From: Amyelois transitella
Lineage: Eukaryota > Arthropoda > Insecta > Lepidoptera > Pyralidae
NCBI RefSeq assembly: GCF_032362555.1
Contig: NC_083517.1
Coordinates: 5,352,001 to 5,416,000, forward strand
Reading direction: 5' to 3'
Length of the DNA stretch: 64,000 nt
Part shown: in pieces, positions 51,482 to 61,480 of the stretch
Numbering within the stretch: position 1 is the first letter of the stretch
Layout: each line of letters begins with the position of its first letter
Notes under the pieces: model-generated
Seen by the model: only the letters and a program-made list of their open reading frames with translations
Databases searched by the model: none
Told to the model about the DNA's origin: nothing
Position numbers and translations under genes: made by a program

Positions 51482-52402
51482 ACTGCACAGTACACATTCG
51501 CAACTTCAAGCAGAGTATTCATTGAATTTGAGGCTTTCAGTACTAACTACTTACTTTAAATTATGAACAGTACTGTATTATAAAGTTTGACGACGACTGT
51601 ACTGTCAATATTCACTTTCTTTATAATGAGTACAGAGAGGTCCAAAATTCTGAATGCATTTCAAAATTATTAGTAATAAAATCAGCAAGTGTGAGTATTT
51701 ACGAATACTTAATACCCCATATCGTTATTCGTGAAGAATTACTGATCGTTTTTGTTAAACCTAACTACTGAACTTTCGTTATATCAAAAGCTGTGGTAAA
51801 ATTGTCCACATTACCTACAAATATGTAACGAACTACGAACACTTGCGAATTTTATTTTACAAACTCATGGGTACTGTACAATGTTGAAGCGATTCTTAGA
51901 ATGTAACTTCGTACGCATACGCATATGACTCATCTAGTTGATACTAGATGAGTCATATGCGTATAGTCCGCTAAAATGCTGTTTCAAAAATATAAGGAAT
52001 ATATATAAAACTTTTTTTTTTTTTTGTATTAAATTTACCACTAAGACAAAAAATACTAGTAGGTTTTGTGGATTCTACTCTGTTAATACCGGAACTAAGC
52101 TAATTATTTGGACATGCATGTTATAATTTTAAATATAACGTAAAATATTTTCATTATGGCCTATTATGCTACGAACAATCGATTTAAAGGGAGTTTGAAA
52201 CAAACGTCAAGAATTTTAGAGGGATTTGTTGCAAACAGGGACTAGCAATAAAAAGCGTTATGCAATACGGACAAGACAGTAAGTGAATAAATTTTGGTTT
52301 TAAAAATAAAACAAAATAATTAATAAAATATTAGCAGTTTTATTACTATCATTGCAAAAAGCAGGTAAAAGCATTAATGTGAATGGAAATGTGATTATAT
52401 TG
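51482..52402. other. intergenic spacer with palindrome
   Basis: AT-rich spacer between the BEL element and the LINE remnant. No gene is seen. It contains the perfect palindrome at 51917-51964 and a T-tract near 52012-52024. Confidence 0.5.
51917..51964. repeat. perfect palindrome, 22-bp arms, 4-nt loop
   Basis: Arms 51917-51938 and 51943-51964 are exactly complementary around TGAT. Each arm holds an ATGACTCAT site (AP-1/bZIP type) next to CATATG. No flanking element or duplication was recognised. Confidence 0.95.
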
Positions 52403-53206
52403 ATACTCACATTGCCAATATAATTAATAAAGCCTCCAAATCCTTAGGATTTGTAATGCGCAATTCCAAAAGTTTTAAAAAGCCAAAACCTTAAACATTT
52501 TATACTGTACTTATGTATGTAAGGAGCCATCTGGAGTACGCTTGTCAGATTTGGAACCCAATTTATGATATTTATAATTCCAGAATTGAGGCAATTCAAA
52601 AAAGATTTTTACGTTATTTATGTTTTCAGTTACATATGTCTTATAGTTCTGATCAATATGACGAGTTGTGTGCGAAGCAACATCTTGTTCCTCTAGTCAC
52701 TAGAAGGAATGTGGCAGATTTAATATTTTTTTTCAAAATAATCGATAGTATTGTTAATTGTCCGGATATTCTTGCAAAAAAAGGGCTTTAAAGTCCCACC
52801 TAGAACTATGCGTAGTAATCCATTGTTTTATATTTATGGAGAACCGCTCATCTGTACAATCGAAATTCAGTAGACGCTGATATTGATATCTTTGATTTTA
52901 ACATTTCTAAATTGAGGCGGAATATTATTCTTCTTTCCTAGCGATGTGGTTGATGGCTGACCGGAGATGATATCACAATAATATATATATATAGGTATAT
53001 ATATATTTAACTGTTGATAGAATTAAGTTCTTTTAAATTTAGCAACTAGACGTTAACTTATAAATTGTTATTGTTGTTTAGAGATTGATGTTACTTTTTT
53101 TATTGTATTAGTGTTTTGTATCTGTGAGGACCTATAATTGACCATTTGTTTTACATATGTTGCGCAATTTTTTGTAAACGGTTGTTGGTCTTCCAAATAA
53201 AATGTC
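52403..53206 (+). mobile_element. 5'-truncated non-LTR retrotransposon (RT C-terminus)
   Basis: The translation from about 52403 gives IINKASKSLGF, then after a one-base shift near 52490 YVRSHLEYACQIWNP and IEAIQKRFLRYL. This is the conserved end of the reverse transcriptase in jockey/CR1-like LINEs. The frame stops at 52791; the continuing coding sequence (PPRTMRSNPLFYIYG) is in a shifted frame. A 3' UTR of about 280 bases ends with an AATAAA at about 53200. It is a dead copy lacking the endonuclease and the catalytic RT core. Confidence 0.82.
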
Positions 53207-53558
53207 AAGTAGTACATACCACGCATTATTCGATTTTATTCCATTGTTTATTATCAGATTAATTTTCAAGATCTCCATGTTTGGTAAATTTATTGTATCA
53301 CGGAAGACTACTTTTCTTTCTTTTTATTAGCAAGGAAATTAGAATTGTCAAAAGCGGACACTTTTTATAGTAACTTTCCGCCTCTTAGACAGAGTCAAAA
53401 TTAGTGCTAGTGCTCCAGTAAATACTAGAGATGGGTAATATTGGTAAAGACGGTCCAGAAATTTGGGAAATTGATCTAACATCAACAACAACTGGGAACA
53501 GAATTAAATCTGATAAAAGCGCTAGCAGACATCTCCATTCGCCATATAGAAAAAATAA
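53207..53558. other. short non-coding spacer
   Basis: It lies between the LINE tail and the transposase-like pseudogene. It may include the 3' end of the latter's transposon, but no terminal inverted repeat was found by eye. Confidence 0.35.
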
Positions 53559-56029
53559 TCATACAACATTAAGAACTTCTTCAAAGCCATGTTCACACAC
53601 GTGTTCCTCGTTTTCTTCAGGAGTGTCACCAAATCGGTTCAAATCTACTCTCTGTAATTTTTCCTCAACATTTTTATAATATTCTAAATTAGGTAGACTC
53701 CTTGAATCAGCACCAAAGTGCTTTTCAAGGAGTTTAGTGACATCTTCAACTTTGGCGACTTTTGGAACTATGGTATTCGGTTCAATTATCTCAGGGCGTA
53801 ACATCGAAATTTTTTTATATTTCTTTGTCACTACTTACTTGGTGATAATTTCAGATCTATATGCCACTTCTCCTTGTACCAAAATGTTTTCGGTTTTAGT
53901 GCGTGTAATAAAGAAACGTTTAGATTTCATGAATGGAAAATGCCAGGATGACGTTGGTTTGATGATGGTTTCGTAACCTTTTTTCCAATCATATACGCGT
54001 ATGCATGACAGATGAATTGCCGTTGTATGTTCTTTTATCACATTCTCACGTATCATCACTCTAAAATAGAAGTAATCACGACTCGTGATTACTTCTATTT
54101 TCTTCAGTTCCTTTTCTATTTTCGCAAACACACAGTCTGACGAAATGAACGAATGGCCAACTACTGGGTATATCATTTCCACTTTTTAATGTGTCTTGGA
54201 GCTTCATTATTTAGCCATTTGCCCAACATGGCTAACATGCCTGTATTTTTATTTTGTCCAAAACATCCATCACAAACCACACGCAAAATTGTACTTGTTC
54301 CTCGAATGTAGTGTTTGTAGAAAATGGTAAACAGCACTGATTTTATTTCATTTTCTCCTTTATTATGGACCACTTCATTTCAGTAATAGGAATAAACATT
54401 TACTTTATCAAGCTTAGCTTTTGAACTTCCCTCAACTATTGCAAAGTGGTAAAAACTGAATTGTCTATTATTATAAGACGACTGATCGGGTAGTTTCGGC
54501 AAGGCTTGATTTTTTTGACAATCAAATGTTATTGTTTTAATAGTCTCCTTCTCTTCTTGTAAAATCGCATAAAAAGCTTTATATTTTAATCTGTGAATTC
54601 GTTTCTGAATCATGGCCTCCTGTTTTTACTCAAATCAGTTTCAGTTTTAACTGTTTCTAATAAAAAAATACAAGTAGAGCAGACATCCGTTCTCGGGGTA
54701 CCAAAACCAATATTGTAGTTGGTGTTAAATATGTTACGGAAGAATCCTTGCTTGACTTTCAGGTCATCGTCGCGTTCCTTATTGTACATTCGCCACATTT
54801 TGCATATGTTTAGATCAGGTGAAAGGTACAATCTCTTGGGTTTTGATCTACAATAATGACTCTCTTCTCCTTTAAATTTCTCGATAAACCACTGAACAGA
54901 CAGTTTTTTAGCTTCAAAGACGTAGCTCCTGCGATTGCCGCCTCTATTTTCAGTGGGATGATTGCCTCCACTCTTGTAATACCTACTCACAACACCCTTC
55001 ACCTGATCTTTTTTTAATTTGAGAGCATTAAGAAACGTATTCTGGCAAACAGGTATCATAGATCCACGATTGTTAACAATATGATATTTGATGGCAATCT
55101 GCCTCCTGGTATTTTTGCTTTTTTAGCTCGGGTAACAAAGCAATATTTTAATAAAAAAGAATCTTGTGAAATTTTAGAAGTACATTTATAAAAGTTTCGA
55201 TGAAATCTTATGATGTCTTGGCGAGTCACAATGGTGCATTTGAAAGCCTTTCTATTATGTGCGCAAATAGGAAACTTTGGAAGACTTTTGGCTTCATAAC
55301 TGAAATAAAAGAATATGTTTACGTTAATAAAGAAAAAAATACAAGACGAATCTAAAAGTACTTACCTTTGGTCAATTTTGTGCTACATACTTTACAGCAT
55401 AGTTCATTACATAGTTTAAAAAAATTCGAGTTCCCCAAAACATACATACATAAATATATAGATAGATATAACTCTGTACACCGAAAGAAAAATATAGCAC
55501 ACGGAAATAATTTTAGATTAACTGAGTAGGTACGATGGATACCACACCTACAATTGTACTCGTAATACATAAAATAGACTATTTTTAATGCAAACAAACA
55601 AACAAAACACCAAATCTTTCCTCTTTATAATATTAGTGTAGATTTATATAATAAAAGCTAATTCCTTTTCTTAAATTTAATTTTTTACTAAACAGTATTC
55701 AATAGTAAGTACGAAGTCGGTAGTTAATGTTACAATCCTTAAACATTAAATATCAGGTTGATATTAAAATTAAATGTGAATATTAAAACTAAATATAATG
55801 AAGGTACTTTTTAAGTACGTGTTGACTGAAAAATTAATGTACCTACAATATGTATACTAATTACTCATTTGGCATAACACAATCAAAGCACTTTGAAAGT
55901 AGTTTTACAGTAACTTTGTACCTACCGTTTTCGAGTTTCCTTAGTGCGTTTCCATGAAGAAATGTCGCGTAGTTTCTTCCGCGCTTCCTTAGGATCACAT
56001 TTTTGCACAAATTGAACTAAATTCTCCAT
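53559..56029 (-). pseudogene. decayed multi-exon transposase-like gene
   Basis: Candidate exons on the minus strand: 56029-55926 (MENLVQFVQKCDPKEA..., ending in a GTAGGT donor); a cysteine-rich piece ending at a GTAAGT donor near 55365 (CNELCCKVCSTKLTK); then 55299 onward, after a tttatttcag acceptor. Readable blocks follow: SLPKFPICAHNRKAFKC, IPVCQNTFLNALKL, a CSTC pair, FDCQKNQALPKLPDQ, CDGCFGQNKNTGML and HSFISSDCVFAKIE. Insect genomes hold many related proteins with a D-x-C-x-GQNKN signature. I think they are DDE-type transposases, possibly of the Sola superfamily, but that is from memory. Frameshifts lie near 55115, 54612 and 54177, with in-frame stops near 54378 and 53833, so no protein is made. 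Terminal inverted repeats were not found. Confidence 0.65.
54063..54101. repeat. perfect 39-bp palindrome inside the pseudogene
   Basis: Arms 54063-54081 and 54083-54101 are exactly complementary around a single C. It lies within the readable transposase-like frame (minus-strand residues around EVITSRDYFYF), so the palindrome is part of the former coding sequence. Confidence 0.95.
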
Positions 56030-56957
56030 GTTTTTTTAGCAAACTTTCACCTATGATGAAAAAACTGCCATACTGTTTTGAATGACACGTGATCACAATA
56101 CCGCGCTGTCATTGGCTAATTTCTTTTTAGCGGATTCTGAGGTAACAGGCTACACATATTTTAGCGGGATTTGCAATGAAGGTAAAGTTTTGAGTGCAAA
56201 TTTCTAAAGGTTTTGACAGGTATTGATGAGAACTGATAATGACATCATAAAAAGAATACGTACAGGCGTCATTTTTATCTATTAAGTACCTCAATTTTTA
56301 TGAAAAAGTCTTTTAGCAGACTTTGAAACTAGACGCCTCATATTGTTCTTATAAAATGACTGTAACAATATGTACATTCATAAGAAAACTACAAAGGATT
56401 TTGATATTTCACTACGAAACCTTAACAAATTATATTACTAACTATTATTTATTTCTGTATTTGTAAGCAAAAATATCTTCTTTATTCTCCTCTCAAAAGT
56501 GGTTCTTCAGGCATATAAAATTTGACAAGAAAGATTATATCATGTTCTCATCAGTTGATGTCTTGATTGACGACTATGGGACCAAATAAAAAGAATTTAC
56601 AAGAGAATCATCAATATTTACTTAATTCTCAATTACACATTTAGTAACATTGAGAAATTTAAAAAATAACAAAATTCAGTAACTTGTTTGTTTTTTACAA
56701 ATTGCTTTTAGTTTTATTTTACTAGATGCCCTCGAGCTTGAAATAAAAGCATATTAACAAAATGTTGTCTATTATCCTGAACAATTAATGTAGGCGTTTA
56801 TTTTTCTAAACTAGCTGGAGTAGACTTTATTGGTTAGAAACAGCGTTGCCATGTCCGACGGGAATGATCAAATAAAACATTTCTGCGAACCGAATATGAT
56901 ACTAAAACTCCTTAGGCGACTAGAACTATCGATAAGAGGAGAAAACATTTATATACT

Positions 56958-57060
56958 ACATACATAAAATCACGCCTATTATTCAGGAGGAGTAGGCAGA
57001 GAGTAAATCTTTTCACTTACCACGATCTCTGCAATCTTCTACACTTTATCCACATTCATA
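56958..57060 (+). repeat. dispersed repeat, 'tcacgcctctttcc' family
   Basis: Contains 'tacatacataaaatcacgcc', 'aggaggagtaggcagagag' and 'cacttaccacgatctctgca'. It is close to the copy at 39183-39285. Confidence 0.7.
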
Positions 57061-57964
57061 ACTATCTTAAAGCAAGCTCGTCGACTTCGGGTACTCTTTA
57101 CCAAGTCCGTGTAATGCGGTCTATCCCACTAGTCCCATTGAGTATTAATAAACGGTATTAATTATTTACAGTTATTAAATATTGTGAACTGCACCCTTTA
57201 CCATATTATAGAAGCGAACTCCGACCTAGTTCGTCGGCCTGACACAGATTCTCTAATCTCGTTGCTTGGTATCCAGGGCCATCCAGGTAGCCTAGTTTTA
57301 TTTATAAACAGAACTGAAAGATAAGCATCAATAGTGCATCTTTCTTTAACTAGGTCAAGTGAATATCTTATTCTTCTACTACCTACTAAGAATTTAACTG
57401 TAGTATACTATTCATATCAATCAATTTATAGATAAAACTCTTCAGTTACTGATTATAGTCTTCGTTTTATGGAAGCATATTAATTCTCCTGTATATATAT
57501 ATACAGTGACGGAAATACATAAATTTTATCTTGTATTTATATGTATTAGGTATATATAAATAAATATTCTGTTTGTATTGTATATTTTAAGCATTTTTTA
57601 TATTTAAGCATTTTTCTATCTCTCTCAACGCCAATCTCCTGTTTTGTTTTCTATCACACTAAGGTTGTCCGGACAAGAGTGCATTAACGATAAGTCCGAT
57701 TTGTACCATCTCTTGGCTCTTTTGTGCTGTTTTGTGTGTAAACACAAGAGTAATCTTATGATGCAATAAAGAGTTTATTTTTCTCTCTATGAAGTCGCTA
57801 GCAAAATAACTTCAGCTTTCTCGCGATTTCATACACGTCTTGAAAACAGAATTTAAAGACAATTTAACACAAATATCATAAAATATTGGAAAAACGAAAG
57901 TGTTCCGAGTCAACCGTACCTATTTACGCAAAGGCACAAAAAAGCCTCATCATGAGTTATGTAC

Positions 57965-58183
57965 TTACACAGTTCTCCAAATATTCAATATTACAAAATG
58001 TCGAATTTCCTTTATGTCGTCGGGAAGGCGCCAGTCGGTCATCGAACCCCTGTTTGTTGCAAGTTCTGCACAAAGCTGACAGTGCAATTTGGCTGCAACG
58101 AAATGCACCCGAACATCCCCGTCCCCTGACCTACCCCATGAAGGAGGACCCCCTGAACTACCTACGTTACACAACGATGCCAA
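57965..58183 (-). other. possible unrecognised exon
   Basis: A minus-strand open frame of about 70 codons with higher GC than its surroundings. Its last sense bases are followed by a consensus donor (actgt|gtaagta near 57968). The translated segment (HFVAAKLHCQLCAELA, MTDWRLPDDIKEIRHF) looks protein-like but matches no family I know. No clean acceptor is visible upstream, and it might be part of an old mobile element. Confidence 0.2.
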
Positions 58184-58649
58184 GAATCACATTACACCCC
58201 CTTGAATTCGTATTTGTTCAGTGACTTACATTTGATACCAAAAATTACCTTGATATAAAACAAACAAAATTTATCCGTTGTCTAAGTTCAAGTTCTTCCT
58301 TGATTTACGTAAATATATGTATAAATAACCTTTGAAAAGGTGATTGAAGATATATATATCTGCGAGATATTTATATTGCGAAAGTCATCATAAAGTTTAA
58401 AGACTTCCTCGACGCCTGGGAACCCATTGAAAAATTAAATCTCAACAAATTTTGAATTTTCTTCTTTATTGAAGTCTGGAAAAATTGCTTTCATTTTACC
58501 TTTAATATACTCGCACTGAAGAGTTGCAAGTGCAGGCACGTGGACTGACGTGGAGTCGACTTCCGAAGAAATCACATGACCGACCCTTATGCTTGTAATT
58601 CTTTAGTTATATATTCTAAAAGTATAATGTTTTGAGCTTGTTCACATAA

Positions 58650-58828
58650 ATAATCACGTCTCCATCCCTATTGGGGCAGACAGAACTATGTTGAAAAGAC
58701 TGAAAGACCGCATTCAGCTGATGGAACTGAGATTCAACAATGACAGGTTGCTAGCCAATCCGTAAATAATGAATCACAAGTTTATTAGCCTTTCCCTTGA
58801 TTGACTTTTACAATCTGCATGGGAAGAA
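58650..58828 (+). repeat. dispersed repeat, 'cacgtctatatccctt' family, diverged
   Basis: Landmarks in order: 'taatcacgtctccatccct', 'ggggcagacagaact', 'ttgaaaagactgaaagacc', 'acaggttgctagcc', 'agcctttcccttgattgac', 'gcatgggaag'. Confidence 0.7.
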
Positions 58829-58974
58829 AAGCAGCTGATACATACTACGATTTTATATATTTAAAATAGATTTTTCCTGTATGTTTTAGAGCAAGTGGAA
58901 TAATACAGGCTATTACCTGCCCCCGTAGTGCGTTCGCCGGCCGGTGAAGAAATTATAACCGAGCATGAATTTGA

Positions 58975-59456
58975 AAAAAAACGTCTGTCTGTATGTATGT
59001 TTGTTTGTACAAGCTAATCACCGGAACTGCTGAGCGGATTTGAATTAAACTTTTTTTGTATAGCTTTTATGTCTATCCAACAGGTTATAATTTATTTTTG
59101 GAATCTGGAATAGCTGATATTGAACCATAATAACTCGCTAAACTATAGGAAATATTGTTATGACTTCTTAACAAAAGTTGTTCAACCTGATGAGCATTTT
59201 CTGTTGACGTATAAAAATCGAAGATCTGGAAAACCTGATACAGAATTTTTAAAAAGACGTCTTAACAAAAGTTGTTCAACCTGATGAGCATTTTCTTTTG
59301 GCGAAAAAAATGAAAGATCTGGTTCATGTGATGTAGGTAGATGCCAAATGAACTAGCTACTCTGTAATATGAATCGAAACTTGAGTAAATTTTATAAGCT
59401 TAACCTTCGTATTTCCAATAACAGAAACGGAGTTGCGGGCAACACCACCTAGTTAA
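58975..59456 (+). mobile_element. non-autonomous dispersed element with internal duplication
   Basis: It starts in 'cgtctgtctgtatgtatgt', followed by 'aactgctgagcggattt', and ends 'ttgcgggcaacaccacctag'. This wording is common near the ends of Helitron-like or related elements in moths. A 36-base block at 59167-59202 recurs exactly at 59261-59296, 94 bases later. The Helitron assignment is only a suggestion. Confidence 0.45.
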
Positions 59457-59596
59457 CAAATAAATTTTCCTTATCATCAATATTTTATCTATCTTTAATT
59501 TTTACTTCACCTGGGAACTGATTCGATGAATAAAACCAAATCTATACCTAGGGATACTACTTTTATTCTTTAACGATTTAGTTTTGCTCTTACGGT

Positions 59597-59765
59597 GAGC
59601 GAAAACATCGTGAGGAAACCTGCACATTCAGGCAACGTTATGTTGTGATGTGTTACCATGGTCCAATACGGGTTAAGTTGCGGAGGTCAGACGAGAATCG
59701 CTTTGTGTAAAAACTGACTCATCCAATCCAAGATACATGGTCAAGAGCTTACCACGGCCTCCTGA
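59597..59765 (+). repeat. dispersed repeat, 'cgtgaggaaacctgcaca' family
   Basis: Shows 'cgaaaacatcgtgaggaaac', 'ctgcacattcaggcaac', 'ttgcggaggtcagacga', 'tttgtgtaaaaactgact', 'ccaatccaagat' and 'atggtcaagagctta'. It is probably a piece of a LINE, as this motif order recurs across moth genomes, but no RT is present here. Confidence 0.55.
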
Positions 59766-60359
59766 CTAAAGCCAGGAGGAGGAGAGGAGGACTAGTTTTA
59801 TTCTTGCTTAGCATTGACCCAATAGGGCCTTTGTTTTAAATATTTATATGGTACAAGTGTTATATAAATATATTTTTATTTTCACCGAAATCCATTTTGT
59901 AGTTTCGCGTGAAATCTTTAAAATAGCCAGCATTATTATTGATTCTTAGAAATGTTAACATTATAATCAGAAGCAACGACCACGATTGCTTCAGGGCTAG
60001 ATCTTTCGTATTATTTACCGCTAAAAGAAAGTAGTAAAAATTAAACATTTTTATATATTAAACAGAGCTTACCAATAAATATAACTACAGATGTATCGTT
60101 CGAAGGTCAATTCATAGTTTCATAGTTTCCGTATCAACTATGAATACTACTGATGGGCTTCCACCCATTTCCCACCCATGTTGAAAGGCATCGTAACAGT
60201 TTTGTAAGATGAACATAACCTGCGGGTCGGATCGATAGAAGAATGGCAGGGGTTGAGGGGAGTGGTGGGACAAGCCGGGAACGGGGGTGAGGCCGCCAGG
60301 GGTTCGGCCAGGGGGCTGTTCATTCAGATCGTGTGGGCGGCTTGCGTGGGCGAGCCGCT

Positions 60360-60400
60360 TATAAAGGCGCCCGACGCTCCATACCCACGTAGTCTCACTT
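60360..60400 (+). promoter_or_regulatory. TATA promoter of the prohormone-like gene
   Basis: TATAAAGG at 60360-60367 is followed by an initiator-like TCACTT at 60395-60400. The flanking 100 bases are GC-rich. Spacing from TATA to the initiator A is 37 bases, slightly long but workable. Confidence 0.65.
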
Positions 60401-60441
60401 TGGATACTCTGGTGATTACAACAAATTTGTGTGAATCCAAT

Positions 60442-61458
60442 ATGCAGATCTCAAATTTAAGGTGGGTGGAATATTATATTATTATATACAATAATTTGAA
60501 TGATTTATAAAAAAAAATATTTTAAACGCATAAATTATTAAGTTAAAATGAAGTAGTAAAGTTTTTTTGACAATAAAAAAGAAACATCATTTAAGTTAAC
60601 ATGTTTTATAACATATTTTACTTTATTTACGTTATATACTTTATTATTTTTAATTGTTTTAGATGGTACACAGTCTTATTTGGCTACTTAGTAACACATG
60701 TGAAGGCGTATCCCATGCAAACATGGTACCCACCACAAGGTCCTAGAGAATATCCCGATGACGAATATTATTACGCGCCGAAAGTCCAATATTATTACGA
60801 CGCCCCAGCAATGAGCGTTCCGGAAGTTTATGGACAAATGCCATACCCATATATATATGACCCTTATGAACATTTCTTTGCCAACGAAGGCTCCAAACGA
60901 CAAGAAGAACGACTCGCTGCTCTACCAATCGGACAAGAGACTTGGTTCGAAAATGATGGTAATTCACGCTGGCGAAGTAACGATGTCGATGATGTCAGCG
61001 CTGCTTTCTTAGACAACCTTATCCTAACACAAATGGCTCAAGATGCTCAAAGGCGACGTGAAAACTCTCGTGTAGCATTCCCGCCTGTAGATTATGAAGA
61101 TAAGAACGCAGAGGACGAAGATGTCCGCGAACTTAAAGCCTTAGCTGGAAAACCACTATATCATGTTCCAAAAACAGTTCCGAAGGATGATGATTATGAT
61201 TACGCATCTGATGAAGGATTCATAAATTGGAATGGAAACAAAAGAAGTGTGACGACAGTTGCTCCCGCATCAAGTACGATGGAACCTAAAGCAGGTCAAA
61301 AGGAAATAGCAATTCCACCGCAAGGACAAACTACGAAAATCTGGAATCATTTTAATGGAAGTCACAAAAGGGATACAGAATACTACAATAAAATTGTAAA
61401 GTTACTGGCAGTCAATCCCAAGTCCACATCACCACAAGTAAGACAATCTAATTCGTAA
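60442..61458 (+). CDS. secreted tyrosine-rich protein, neuropeptide/prohormone precursor-like
   Basis: Two exons. Exon 1 codes MQISNL plus two bases (60442-60461) and ends at a GTGGGT donor. A T-rich tract ending TTGTTTTAG (60662) precedes exon 2 (60663-61458). The splice gives 271 residues. The N-terminus is a signal peptide formed across the junction (R-WYTVLFGYLVTHVKA, about residues 1-22), then a region rich in Tyr, Pro and Asp (YPPQGPREYPDDEYYY). Several dibasic sites could release peptides: SKR|QEERLAALPIGQ (N-terminal Gln could become pyroglutamate), RRR, NKR and HKR. No cysteine framework or C-terminal amidation signals (GKR) are seen. The function is unknown to me. The layout (short first exon carrying the start of the signal peptide, acidic spacers, KR sites) is that of insect neuropeptide precursors. 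A GTAAGA at 61439 could be a donor to a further exon; otherwise the stop is at 61456-61458. Confidence 0.72.
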
Positions 61459-61474
61459 TTGTCTATCGATTCAT

Positions 61475-61480
61475 AATAAA
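61475..61480 (+). terminator. polyadenylation signal
   Basis: AATAAA lies 17 bases after the stop codon at 61456-61458. It fits a very short 3' UTR and supports the two-exon model, though other signals may lie further on. Confidence 0.5.

Larger units (their letters stand above)
56030..60340. other. intergenic region with dispersed repeats
   Basis: No recognised gene. It holds dispersed repeats at 56958-57060, 58650-58828, 58975-59456 and 59597-59765, and a short TA microsatellite near 57495. A GC-richer open segment at 57965-58200 is listed separately. The last 100 bases are GC-rich and lead into the promoter of the gene at 60360. Confidence 0.5.

Noticed and set aside
57886..58224. 112-codon plus-strand frame
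   Set aside because: It starts at a non-ATG codon, has no motif and overlaps the more protein-like minus-strand frame. Kept only as the latter.
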